Shown: one piece after another, positions 55,982 to 64,000 of the stretch | Position numbering within the stretch: position 1 is the stretch's first letter | Layout of the letters: the number at the start of each line of letters is the position of its first letter | Assembly (NCBI RefSeq): GCF_030209435.1 | Contig: NZ_JARVRX010000001.1 | Location: forward strand, 496,001 to 560,000 | Origin: Mycolicibacterium sp. lyk4-40-TYG-92 | GTDB lineage: Bacteria > Actinomycetota > Actinomycetes > Mycobacteriales > Mycobacteriaceae | Direction: 5' to 3' | Length of the DNA stretch: 64,000 bases | Position numbers and translations under genes: made by a program | Notes under the pieces: generated by a model | Database searches by the model: none | The model's input: only the letters and a program-made list of their open reading frames with translations | What the model was told of the DNA's origin: nothing

Positions 55982-57310
55982 ATGCCTGCGCCCGCCAACG
56001 CTGACGCCCGCCGGATCTATGACCTGGAGCGCAGCCGCGTATTCCACTCGTGGTCGGCCCAGGGGAAGCTCGACCCGATGGTGTTCACCGGCGCCGAGGG
56101 CAGCTACCTCATCGACGGTGACGGCAACCGTCTCCTCGACTTCTCGAGCCAGCTCGTCTACACCAACATCGGTCACCAGCACCCCAAGGTCGTCGCCGCC
56201 ATTGCCGAGCAGGCCGCCAAGCTGTGCACCATCGCGCCGCAGCACGCCAACGAGGCCCGTGCCACGGCCGCCGACCTGATCTGTCAGGTCGCTCCCGAGG
56301 GCTTCAACCGGGTGTTCTTCACCAACGGCGGCGCGGACGCCGTCGAGCACGCCATCCGCATGGCCCGCGTGTACTCCGGCCGCTACAAGACACTGTCGAC
56401 GTACCGCAGCTACCACGGCGGTACCGCGCTGACGGTGAACCTGACCGGCGACGTCCGCCGCTGGGGCAACGACTACGGCACCGAGGGCACCACGCACTTC
56501 TTCGGCCCGTTCCTGTACCGCAGCCAGTTCAACTCGCTGACGCAGGAGGAAGAGTCCGAGCGCGCGCTGGCGCACCTGCGGTCGGTCATCGAGTTCGAGG
56601 GCCCGACCGCGTTCGCGGCGATCATCCTCGAGTCGGTGCCCGGCACCGTCGGCATCATGCCGCCGCCGCCCGGCTACCTGCAGGGCGTGCGCGAGCTGTG
56701 CGACCAGTACGGCATCGTGATGATCCTCGATGAGGTCATGGCCGGCTTCGGCCGCACCGGCAAGTGGTTCGCGCTGGACAACTACGGCGTCACCCCAGAC
56801 CTCATCACGTTCGCCAAGGGCGTCAACTCCGGTTATGTCCCGCTCGGCGGCGTCATCGTCAGCGACAAGATCCTCGAGCGCTTCCTGGATCAGCCGTACG
56901 GCGGCGGGCTCACCTACTCGGGCCACCCGCTGGCGTGTGCGGCATCCGTCGCGACCATCACCGCGATGCACGACGAGAAGATCGTCGAGAACGCCGAACT
57001 GATCGGCACCGACGTCTTCGGTCCGGGCCTGGCGGCGCTGGCCGAGAAGCACGACATCATCGGCGACGTCCGCGGTCTCGGTGTGTTCTGGGCCGTCGAA
57101 CTGGTCAAGGACCGCGCCACCAAGGAGCCGCTGGCACCGTACGGCGGGTCGTCTCCCGAGATGGGCGCCATCAACGCGCGCGCCAAGCAGAACGGCTTGC
57201 TGCTGTTCATGAACTACAACCGCTTCCACCTGGTGCCGCCGTGCAACATCAGCATCGACGACGCCAAGCGCGGGCTGGACATTCTGGACGATGCGCTGAG
57301 CGCGGTATAG
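55982..57310 (+). CDS. Class III aminotransferase
   Basis: 442 aa PLP enzyme of the omega-amino acid/taurine:pyruvate type. The PLP Lys lies in FAKGVNSGYVPLGG; cofactor Asp in ILDEVMAGFGRTG; G-x-G phosphate region FFTNGGADAVEHA. Substrate uncertain (beta-alanine, taurine or a similar amine). ATG at 55982 with AGGAGG 6 bases upstream. Confidence 0.88.
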   Translation: MPAPANADARRIYDLERSRVFHSWSAQGKLDPMVFTGAEGSYLIDGDGNRLLDFSSQLVYTNIGHQHPKVVAAIAEQAAKLCTIAPQHANEARATAADLICQVAPEGFNRVFFTNGGADAVEHAIRMARVYSGRYKTLSTYRSYHGGTALTVNLTGDVRRWGNDYGTEGTTHFFGPFLYRSQFNSLTQEEESERALAHLRSVIEFEGPTAFAAIILESVPGTVGIMPPPPGYLQGVRELCDQYGIVMILDEVMAGFGRTGKWFALDNYGVTPDLITFAKGVNSGYVPLGGVIVSDKILERFLDQPYGGGLTYSGHPLACAASVATITAMHDEKIVENAELIGTDVFGPGLAALAEKHDIIGDVRGLGVFWAVELVKDRATKEPLAPYGGSSPEMGAINARAKQNGLLLFMNYNRFHLVPPCNISIDDAKRGLDILDDALSAV

Positions 57311-57326
57311 CCATAGGCTTTTGGCC

Positions 57327-57713
57327 ATGGCCTACCTCAAGCCGCCGTGGTTCGTCGTCAAGGTCTTCAACCCGATTGCGCGGCTGACCGGTATCGGTGG
57401 CAGCCAGACGCTGACGGTCACCCGAAGCTCGAATCATCTGCCGCAGCGCATCCCGGTCGTCGTACCGGAGGTCGACGGGGTGAAGTACCTGGTGTCGACG
57501 CGCGGTGAGTCGGCGTGGGTGAAGAACGTCCGGGAGAACCCGGTGGTGGCGTTGGGTAAGAAGAACTACCTGGCCAGTGAGGTACCGGTCGCGGACCGGG
57601 CGCCCATCATCGCGGCGTACCGGCCGCTGGCCGGCAAGGTGGTCGAGCAGTATTGGCGCGAGCTGCCCGACGATGCCGACCACCCGGTCTTCAAGCTGAC
57701 GCCGCAGCAGTAG
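57327..57713 (+). CDS. Deazaflavin-dependent nitroreductase-family protein
   Basis: 128 aa, same split-barrel family as the gene at 55473 but only distantly similar. Motifs RIPVVVPEVDG and YLVSTRGESAWVKNVRENP. ATG at 57327 follows the aminotransferase by 16 bp; the two may act together. Confidence 0.83.
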   Translation: MAYLKPPWFVVKVFNPIARLTGIGGSQTLTVTRSSNHLPQRIPVVVPEVDGVKYLVSTRGESAWVKNVRENPVVALGKKNYLASEVPVADRAPIIAAYRPLAGKVVEQYWRELPDDADHPVFKLTPQQ

Positions 57714-57735
57714 GCGGCGGCCGCAGTGGCGGGCA

Positions 57736-57812
57736 GCGACGGCTCGCGAGCGTAACGCCGTGGCGGAGAATCGGCCGTTTTTCCGCCCTCCGGTTACATT
57801 CGCGACGGCTCG
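57736..57812. repeat. Hairpin flanked by 11-bp direct repeats
   Basis: GCGACGGCTCG occurs at 57736-57746 and 57802-57812. Between them GGCGGAGAA and TTTTCCGCC (9-bp stem, one G-T) and, further out, GTAAC and GTTAC form a hairpin (57752-57797). Looks like a small inserted element or terminator. Confidence 0.45.
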
Positions 57813-57906
57813 TCGGTGGCCGGCGCCCGTCATCGGGCCGCTGTCACCGGCCCCCTCCTACACCCTGTAGTTGGTGCTGCGGCAGCGGGCTGGGACACTG
57901 GTGGCC

Positions 57907-59211
57907 ATGCGCTCTACCGACGTCTCCGCGAAACTGTTCGCCGACGCGTCGACCGTGATCCCCGGCGGGGTCAACTCGCCTGTGCGGGCCTTCAGCTCGG
58001 TCGGCGGTACCCCTCGCTTCATCACCTCGGCCAACGGCTACTGGCTGACCGACGCCGACGGCAACCGCTACGTCGATCTGGTGTGCTCGTGGGGGCCGAT
58101 GATCCTGGGCCACGCGCACCCCGCCGTGGTCGAGGCTGTGCAGGCCACCGCGGTGAACGGCCTGTCGTTCGGCGCGCCGACGCCCGCCGAGACCGACCTG
58201 GCCAAAGAGATCATCGACCGGGTGGCTCCTGTCGACCTGCTCCGCTTCGTGAACTCCGGCACCGAGGCGACCATGAGCGCCATCCGGCTGGCCCGCGGCT
58301 TCACCGGCCGGCCCAAGATCATCAAGTTCTCCGGCTGTTACCACGGCCACAGTGACGCGCTGCTGGCCGACGCCGGCTCGGGCGTCGCCACGCTGGGGCT
58401 GCCGTCGTCGCCGGGTGTCACCGGCGCGGCCGCCGCCGACACCATCGTGCTGCCGTACAACGATGTCGAGGCAGTGCGCCAGGCATTCGCCGCGGCCGGC
58501 GACCAGATCGCCTGCGTCATCACCGAGGCGAGCCCGGGCAACATGGGCACCGTCGCGCCGGCCGCGGGCTACAACGCCGCGCTGCGGCAGATCACGGCCG
58601 AGCACGGCGCGCTGCTCATCATCGACGAGGTCATGACGGGCTTCCGCGTCAGCCGTGGCGGCTGGTACGGCCTCGACCCGGTCGCCGCCGACCTGTTCAC
58701 CTTCGGCAAGGTCATGAGCGGCGGCCTGCCCGCCGCCGCGTTCGGTGGCCGCGCCGAGGTGATGGAACGGCTGGCCCCGCTCGGGCCGGTGTACCAGGCC
58801 GGCACGCTGTCCGGGAACCCGGTCGCGATGGCCGCGGGTCTGGCCACGCTGCGCGCCGCCGACGACGCGGTGTACGCCGCCCTGGACCGTAACGCAGACC
58901 GGCTGTCGGGGCTCTTGTCTCAAGCGCTCACCGAAGCGTCTGTCGCGCACCGGATTTCACGCGCCGGGAACTTCCTGACGGTGTTCTTCGGCGATGCGCC
59001 CGTCACCGACTTCGCGTCCGCCAAGGCCACCGAGACCTGGCGCTACCCGGCGTTCTTCCACGCCCTGCTGGACGCCGGGGTCTACCCGCCGTGCAGCGCC
59101 TTCGAAACCTGGTTCGTCTCGGCCGCACTCGACGACGCTGCGTTCGACCGGATCGCCGACGCGCTGCCCGCCGCCGCGCAGGCCGCCGCCCAAGCTCAGG
59201 AGCCCGCATGA
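57907..59211 (+). CDS. hemL: Glutamate-1-semialdehyde 2,1-aminomutase
   Basis: Converts glutamate-1-semialdehyde, the HemA product, to 5-aminolevulinate. 434 aa, PLP-Lys in [17 protein letters not shown], and ISRGVNSPVR-type start seen as [14 protein letters not shown] at 57907; GTG at 57901 is possible. Stop overlaps the next ATG. Confidence 0.96.
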   Translation: MRSTDVSAKLFADASTVIPGGVNSPVRAFSSVGGTPRFITSANGYWLTDADGNRYVDLVCSWGPMILGHAHPAVVEAVQATAVNGLSFGAPTPAETDLAKEIIDRVAPVDLLRFVNSGTEATMSAIRLARGFTGRPKIIKFSGCYHGHSDALLADAGSGVATLGLPSSPGVTGAAAADTIVLPYNDVEAVRQAFAAAGDQIACVITEASPGNMGTVAPAAGYNAALRQITAEHGALLIIDEVMTGFRVSRGGWYGLDPVAADLFTFGKVMSGGLPAAAFGGRAEVMERLAPLGPVYQAGTLSGNPVAMAAGLATLRAADDAVYAALDRNADRLSGLLSQALTEASVAHRISRAGNFLTVFFGDAPVTDFASAKATETWRYPAFFHALLDAGVYPPCSAFETWFVSAALDDAAFDRIADALPAAAQAAAQAQEPA

Positions 59212-59816
59212 CCGACAAGACGATCGTGCACGTGATGCGGCACGGCGAGGTCCACAACCCGGACAAGATCCTGTACGGCCGCAAGCCCAACTTCCATCTG
59301 TCCGAGCGTGGACAGGCGCAGGCGGAGGCCGTCGCCGGCTGGCTGGCCGAGCGCGACATCGTCTACGTCGTGGCGTCGCCGCTGGAGCGCGCGCAGGAGA
59401 CCGCGACGCCCATCGCGGCCCGGCACGGCCTGCCCATCGACACCGATCCCGAGCTCATCGAGTCGACGAATGTGTTTGAGGGACAGCGAGTCTCGCCGGG
59501 TGACGGGGCCCTGCGCGACCCGCGGAACTGGTGGCACCTGCGCGACCCCAAGACCCCGTCGTGGGGCGAGCCGTACAAGCACATCGCGGAACGGATGACC
59601 GGCGCCGTGGACCGCGCCCGGATCAAGGGCATGGGGCACGAGGCGGTGTGCGTCAGCCATCAGCTGCCGGTGGAGACGCTGCGGCGCGCGATGCTCGGCA
59701 AGAACCTGCACCACTTCCCGACGAAGCGGATGTGCAACCTGGCGTCGGTGACGTCGTTCTACTTCCATGGCGACCAGATGGTCGGCTGGGGATATTCGGA
59801 GCTGGCCGGACAGTGA
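59208..59816 (+). CDS. Histidine phosphatase family protein (Rv0525-like)
   Basis: 202 aa with RHG motif [10 protein letters not shown] and second His in [14 protein letters not shown]. Acts on a phosphorylated small molecule or other target; unknown. ATG at 59208 with AGGAG upstream and overlap with hemL. Coupled also to the next gene by GTGA. Confidence 0.9.
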   Translation: MTDKTIVHVMRHGEVHNPDKILYGRKPNFHLSERGQAQAEAVAGWLAERDIVYVVASPLERAQETATPIAARHGLPIDTDPELIESTNVFEGQRVSPGDGALRDPRNWWHLRDPKTPSWGEPYKHIAERMTGAVDRARIKGMGHEAVCVSHQLPVETLRRAMLGKNLHHFPTKRMCNLASVTSFYFHGDQMVGWGYSELAGQ

Positions 59817-60421
59817 CCTCGTTGGTGGCCCGTGCCGGGGCAGTGATGGCGGCCGTCCTGACGACGGCCGTGCTGCTCGTCGGCTGCTCCACCGGTGACG
59901 ACGCCGTCGCGCAGGGCGGCACCTTCGAGTTCGTGGCGCCGGGCGGCAAGACCGACATCTTCTACGACCCGCCGGCGAGCCGCGGCAAGCCGGGCGCGGT
60001 GCGCGGTCCGTCGCTCACGGATCCCTCGAAAACCCTGTCGCTGGAGGACTTTTCGGATCAGGTCGTGGTGATCAACGTGTGGGGCCAGTGGTGTGGCCCG
60101 TGCCGCTCGGAGATCGCCGAGCTCGAGAAGGTGTACGCCACAAGGAGTCGCGGCGTGGCTTTTCTAGGCATCGACGTGCGCGACAACAACCGGCAGGCCG
60201 CGGTCGACTTCGTCGTCGACCACAAGGTGACGTTCCCGTCCATCTATGACCCGGCCATGCGCACCATGATCGCGTTCGGCGGCAAGTACCCGACGACGGT
60301 CATCCCGTCGACGCTGGTGCTGGACCGTCAGCACCGGGTGGCCGCGGTGTTCCTGCGGGAGCTGCTGGCCGATGACCTCGAGCCCGTCGTCGAGCGGCTC
60401 GCCAAAGAGGGCAAGGCATGA
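59813..60421 (+). CDS. TlpA/ResA-like thiol-disulfide lipoprotein (Rv0526-like)
   Basis: 202 aa. Lipoprotein signal with LVGC (Cys near residue 27), then a thioredoxin fold with WCGPC. Probably reduces apocytochrome c thiols for heme attachment, receiving electrons from CcdA. GTG at 59813; overlap with the previous stop and with ccdA. Confidence 0.93.
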   Translation: MTSLVARAGAVMAAVLTTAVLLVGCSTGDDAVAQGGTFEFVAPGGKTDIFYDPPASRGKPGAVRGPSLTDPSKTLSLEDFSDQVVVINVWGQWCGPCRSEIAELEKVYATRSRGVAFLGIDVRDNNRQAAVDFVVDHKVTFPSIYDPAMRTMIAFGGKYPTTVIPSTLVLDRQHRVAAVFLRELLADDLEPVVERLAKEGKA

Positions 60422-61197
60422 ACTCCTTCACCGAAACCGCAGCGGCCGGACCGCTGTTGGTGGCCTTGGGGGTGAGCGTGCTGGCCGGGCTCGTGTCGTT
60501 CGCGTCGCCGTGCGTGGTGCCGCTGGTGCCTGGGTATCTGTCGTATCTGGCCGCGGTGGTCGGTGTGGATGAATCGGAAGTCACTGCCGGGTCTACGAAA
60601 GTCCGCACCGCGCGCTGGCGCGTGGCCGGCGCGGCGGCGTTGTTCGTCGCGGGCTTCACCGCGGTGTTCCTGATGGGCGCGGTCGCGGTGCTCGGTCTGA
60701 CCACGACGCTCATCGCCAATCAGCTTCTGCTGCAACGCATCGGTGGCGTCATCACGGTGCTGATGGGCCTGGTGTTCATCGGGCTGGTGCCGGCGCTGCA
60801 GCGTCAGGTGCGGTTCACGCCGCGCCAGGTGTCGACGGTCGTCGGGGCCCCCTTGTTGGGTGCGGTGTTCGGGCTGGGCTGGACGCCGTGCCTGGGGCCG
60901 ACACTCACCGGCGTCATCGCAGTGGCCTCCGCCAGTGACGGCGCCAGCGTCGCCCGCGGCATCGCGCTCGTCGTCGCGTACTGCCTGGGTCTCGGAATCC
61001 CGTTCGTGCTCTTGGCCTTCGGGTCGGCCCGCGCCGTGCAAGGGCTGGGCTGGCTGCGTCGGCACACCCGCGCCATCCAGATCTTCGGCGGCCTGCTGCT
61101 GATCGTCGTCGGCACCGCGCTCGTCACCGGCGTGTGGAACGACTTCACCTCGTGGGTGCGCGACGCCTTCGTCAGCAACGTGAGGCTCCCGATCTGA
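60418..61197 (+). CDS. ccdA: Cytochrome c biogenesis protein CcdA
   Basis: 259 aa, six membrane helices, with the redox Cys pair in [18 protein letters not shown] and [10 protein letters not shown]. Carries reducing equivalents from cytoplasmic thioredoxin to the outside. ATG at 60418. Stop/ATG overlap with resB. Confidence 0.95.
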   Translation: MNSFTETAAAGPLLVALGVSVLAGLVSFASPCVVPLVPGYLSYLAAVVGVDESEVTAGSTKVRTARWRVAGAAALFVAGFTAVFLMGAVAVLGLTTTLIANQLLLQRIGGVITVLMGLVFIGLVPALQRQVRFTPRQVSTVVGAPLLGAVFGLGWTPCLGPTLTGVIAVASASDGASVARGIALVVAYCLGLGIPFVLLAFGSARAVQGLGWLRRHTRAIQIFGGLLLIVVGTALVTGVWNDFTSWVRDAFVSNVRLPI

Positions 61198-62744
61198 TGG
61201 CACGTGTTTTCGCGCTGTTCCGCAACACCTGGCGGACGCTGACGTCGATGGGCACCGCGCTGGTGCTGCTGTTCCTGCTGGCCCTCGGTGCCATCCCGGG
61301 CGCGCTGCTGCCGCAGCGTTCCCTCAACGCCGGCAAGGTCGACGAGTACCTGGCGCAGCATCCGACGATCGGGCCGTGGCTCGACAAGGTGCAGGCGTTC
61401 TCGGTGTTCTCGAGCTTCTGGTTCACGTCGATCTACGTGCTGCTGTTCATCTCGCTCGTCGGCTGCCTGACGCCGCGCATGATCGAGCACATCCGCAGCC
61501 TGCGCGCCGTCCCGGTGCCCGCGCCGCGGAACCTCGCGCGGCTGCCCAAGCACGCCGCAGCCACCGTCCCGGGCGAGCCGGACGCGGTCGCCGCGCAGGT
61601 GACCACACGGCTCAAGGGCTGGCGCCAGACCACCCGCACGCTGGACGATGGCACGCGCGAAATCTCGGCCGAGAAGGGCTACCTGCGCGAGTTCGGCAAC
61701 ATCGTCTTCCACTTCTCGCTGCTGGGCCTGCTGGTGGCCATCGCGTTCGGCAAGATGTTCGGCTACGAGGGCAACGTCATCGTCATCGCCGACGGCGGGC
61801 CCGGGTTCTGTTCGGCCTCGCCGGCCGCGTTCGACTCGTTCCGCGCCGGCAACGTCGTCGACGGCACCGCACTGCACCCCAGTTGCCTGCGCGTGCACGA
61901 CTTCGATGCCCGCTACCTGCCGAGCGGGCAGGCCACGGCGTTCGCGGCGAACATCGACTACCAGGACGGCGCCGACCTCGTCAGCGGCACCTGGCGGCCG
62001 TACCGGCTGGAGGTCAATCACCCCCTGCGGATCGGCGGCGAACGCATCTACCTGCAGGGCCACGGCTACGCGCCGACCTTCACCGTCACGTTCCCGAACG
62101 GCCAGACCCGCACGTCGACGGTGCAGTGGAAGCCCGAGAACGCCCTGACGCTGCTGTCCTCGGGCGTCGCGCGCGTCGACCCGCCGGGCGGCAGCTATCC
62201 CGACGACCGCGAGCGGCGCAAGCACCAGATCGCCATCCAGGGGCTTTTCGCCCCGACCGCCGAACTCGACGGCAAGCTGCTGTCCTCGAGCTTCCCGGCG
62301 ATGAACGCGCCCGCGGTCGCCATCGACATCTACCGCGGTGACAGCGGCCTGGACAGCGGTAAGCCGCAGTCGCTGTTCTCGCTGGACCCGGGCCTCATCG
62401 AGCAGAAGCGGCTCACCAAGCAGGCGCGCGTCAACCTCAAGGCCGGCGAGCAGACGAAGCTGGACGACGGCACCGTCATCAAGTTCGACGGCGCGGTGCC
62501 GTTCATCAACGTGCAGGTGTCCCACGACCCGGCGCAGGTGTGGGTACTGGTGTTCGCGCTGACGATGATGGCCGGGCTGCTGGTGTCGTTGGTGGTGCGG
62601 CGCCGCCGCGTTTGGATTCGGATCGTGTCGGCCGGGCCGGGTACCGTCAACGTCGAGCTCGGCGGCCTGGCACGTACGGACAACTCGGGGTGGGGCGACG
62701 AGTTCGAGAAGCTCACAGAGCGGTTGATTGAGGACAAGCGATGA
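61197..62744 (+). CDS. resB: Cytochrome c biogenesis protein ResB
   Basis: 515 aa membrane protein, helices at about residues 15-40, 75-95, 165-185 and near the C-terminus with a large extracytoplasmic domain. Partner of CcsA in System II heme attachment. ATG at 61197 ([12 protein letters not shown]). Confidence 0.93.
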   Translation: MARVFALFRNTWRTLTSMGTALVLLFLLALGAIPGALLPQRSLNAGKVDEYLAQHPTIGPWLDKVQAFSVFSSFWFTSIYVLLFISLVGCLTPRMIEHIRSLRAVPVPAPRNLARLPKHAAATVPGEPDAVAAQVTTRLKGWRQTTRTLDDGTREISAEKGYLREFGNIVFHFSLLGLLVAIAFGKMFGYEGNVIVIADGGPGFCSASPAAFDSFRAGNVVDGTALHPSCLRVHDFDARYLPSGQATAFAANIDYQDGADLVSGTWRPYRLEVNHPLRIGGERIYLQGHGYAPTFTVTFPNGQTRTSTVQWKPENALTLLSSGVARVDPPGGSYPDDRERRKHQIAIQGLFAPTAELDGKLLSSSFPAMNAPAVAIDIYRGDSGLDSGKPQSLFSLDPGLIEQKRLTKQARVNLKAGEQTKLDDGTVIKFDGAVPFINVQVSHDPAQVWVLVFALTMMAGLLVSLVVRRRRVWIRIVSAGPGTVNVELGGLARTDNSGWGDEFEKLTERLIEDKR

Positions 62745-63709
62745 ATACAGAGCACATCGACATCGACCTGGCCCGGTACTCGGACTGGGCGTTCTTCAGT
62801 TCCTGGACGGTGCTGTGCCTGGCTTTCGTCTTGCTGGCCGTCGAACTGGCGTCGAGCCGTGGCCGGAAGGTCGAGACCCGGGAGCTGGTCGGCGCGGGCG
62901 TGGGCGCCAACAGCGCCACCCCCGGCGTGATCGTCGACGAACCCACCCGCACGGTTGACGAGCGGATCGGCCGCGTCGGGCTGGCGCTCGTGTACGTCGG
63001 CATCGCGATGCTCTTCGTCTGCATCGTGCTGCGCGGCCTGGCCACCATGCGCGTGCCGTGGGGCAACATGTACGAGTTCATCAACCTGACCAGCTTCTGC
63101 GGGTTGGTCGCCGCCTCGATCGTGCTGCGCAAGCCGCAATACCGCGCGCTGTGGGTCTTCGTCCTGGTGCCCGAACTGATCCTGCTGGCGGTGTCGGTCA
63201 AGTACCTGTACACCAACGCTGCCCCGGTGATGCCCGCGCTGCAGTCGTACTGGCTGCCCATCCACGTCTCGGTGGTCAGCCTGGGTTCCGGCGTCTTCCT
63301 GGTCGCGGGTGTGGCGAGCATTCTCTTCCTGCTCAAGATGTCGCCGCTGGCTCTTCAGGACAACGGGTTCGGCCGGATGATCCAGCGGCTGCCGGATGCG
63401 CAGACCCTGGACCGCATCGCCTACCGGACCACGATCTTCGCGTTCCCGATCTTCGGATTCGGCGTCATCTTCGGCGCCATCTGGGCCGAGGAGGCGTGGG
63501 GCCGCTACTGGGGTTGGGACCCCAAGGAGACGGTGTCGTTCGTCGCGTGGGTCGTCTATGCCGCGTACCTGCACGCCCGGTCCACCGCAGGCTGGCGTGA
63601 CAAGAAGGCCGCGTGGATCAACGTCGTCGGCTTCGTCGCGATGGTTTTCAACCTGTTCTTCATCAACCTGGTGACCGTCGGCCTGCACTCGTACGCCGGC
63701 GTCGGCTGA
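62741..63709 (+). CDS. ccsA: Cytochrome c biogenesis protein CcsA/ResC (heme lyase subunit)
   Basis: 322 aa, about eight helices, with the tryptophan-rich WGRYWGWDPKETVSF motif for heme. Extracytoplasmic heme transfer. ATG at 62741 overlaps the previous stop. Confidence 0.95.
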   Translation: MNTEHIDIDLARYSDWAFFSSWTVLCLAFVLLAVELASSRGRKVETRELVGAGVGANSATPGVIVDEPTRTVDERIGRVGLALVYVGIAMLFVCIVLRGLATMRVPWGNMYEFINLTSFCGLVAASIVLRKPQYRALWVFVLVPELILLAVSVKYLYTNAAPVMPALQSYWLPIHVSVVSLGSGVFLVAGVASILFLLKMSPLALQDNGFGRMIQRLPDAQTLDRIAYRTTIFAFPIFGFGVIFGAIWAEEAWGRYWGWDPKETVSFVAWVVYAAYLHARSTAGWRDKKAAWINVVGFVAMVFNLFFINLVTVGLHSYAGVG

Positions 63710-63718
63710 GCCGGACAG

Positions 63719-64000
63719 ATGTCGGGGCTGATCGTGCCTTCTTTCCGCGCCCAGGGCCGGTTCAAAGACCCGGCCGACCCCGTCGCGGTCACCACGCCCA
63801 CCGCGGCGCCGGAGACCCGCATCGTCATCGCGCATGCGGTGACCCCTGTCGTGGCGCCGAAGCCCGCGAAGCCGCGGAGTCTGGACCCCGCCACGGTCGC
63901 GCTGCTGAGTCGGCCGAGCCGTGCACCGTCGTCCGGCTGGCGCAAGGCGCTGTACTACGCGACCGGCACGCTCCTCAACCCCGGTGACAGTCCCAAGACC
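63719..64000 (+). CDS. Unidentified protein, N-terminal fragment (Rv0530 position)
   Basis: 94 codons from ATG at 63719 to the window edge. Pro/Ala/Val-rich start, then SGWRKALYYATGTLLNPG, a pattern seen before the ATPase domain in mycobacterial MinD/ParA-like proteins. Family assignment is tentative. Confidence 0.5.
   Translation, partial: MSGLIVPSFRAQGRFKDPADPVAVTTPTAAPETRIVIAHAVTPVVAPKPAKPRSLDPATVALLSRPSRAPSSGWRKALYYATGTLLNPGDSPKT

Overview
The window is one uninterrupted stretch of a high-GC mycobacterial chromosome, most like a non-tuberculous, fast-grower-type Mycobacterium/Mycolicibacterium. Evidence: umaA-type mycolate methyltransferase, hbhA, mshA (mycothiol), ramB-icl, senX3-regX3, lprQ, many GTG starts, leaderless promoters and ATGA/GTGA stop-start overlaps. 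Gene order follows, from memory, the M. tuberculosis Rv0462-Rv0530 segment very closely. Species cannot be told from the sequence alone. I saw no rRNA, tRNA, CRISPR array, prophage or insertion sequence.

Layout. 0-10.5 kb: a cyclopropane/mycolate methyltransferase cut by the window edge, lpdC, a PAP2 membrane enzyme, then the acetate/glyoxylate block (ramB, an acyl-ACP thioesterase-like gene, icl, fadB2) and umaA. 10.5-16.3 kb: ppk2 with its TetR gene, a DUF445 protein, the Rv0474-type regulator, hbhA, small envelope genes, deoC. 16.3-24 kb: a leftward operon (DUF2993, nitrilase, GH3 glycosidase, methyltransferase, DUF2505) facing murB-lprQ, then an SDR. 24-30.3 kb: a polycysteine leader ORF with an SD-sequestering hairpin, the ROK regulator, mshA, a YbjN-like gene, gpmA, senX3-regX3. 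30.3-39.6 kb: Rv0495c-like, ppx, Rv0497/Rv0498-like, proC, a small excisionase-like HTH, bS22 (33 aa), galE2, an acyltransferase, a FAS1-type dehydratase-like protein and serB1. 39.6-46.8 kb: glutaredoxin-like gene, hemA-hemC-hemD-hemB and four small membrane-protein genes. 46.8-57.7 kb: an accessory block where M. tuberculosis has other genes: acyl-CoA dehydrogenase, MpaB-family oxygenase with TetR, TetR-desaturase operon, DUF5994 pair, acetate-type symporter with DUF485 partner, carboxymuconolactone decarboxylase, two F420-type reductases, class III aminotransferase. 57.9-64 kb: hemL, histidine phosphatase, and the System II cytochrome c maturation genes (TlpA-like, ccdA, resB, ccsA), ending in a truncated gene.

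Themes. (1) Acetate/fatty-acid carbon: RamB, Icl, FadB2, symporter. (2) Phosphate: PPK2, SenX3-RegX3, Ppx. (3) Thiol chemistry: LpdC, MshA under an apparent cysteine-sensing leader, a CxxC protein, the cytochrome c thiol pathway. (4) Heme: hemACDB and hemL next to heme-attachment genes. The strongest regulatory signal is the polycysteine leader at 24090-24164, whose downstream RNA can pair an upstream GTCCTAG with the CTAGGAC that carries the ribosome binding site of the regulator gene preceding mshA.
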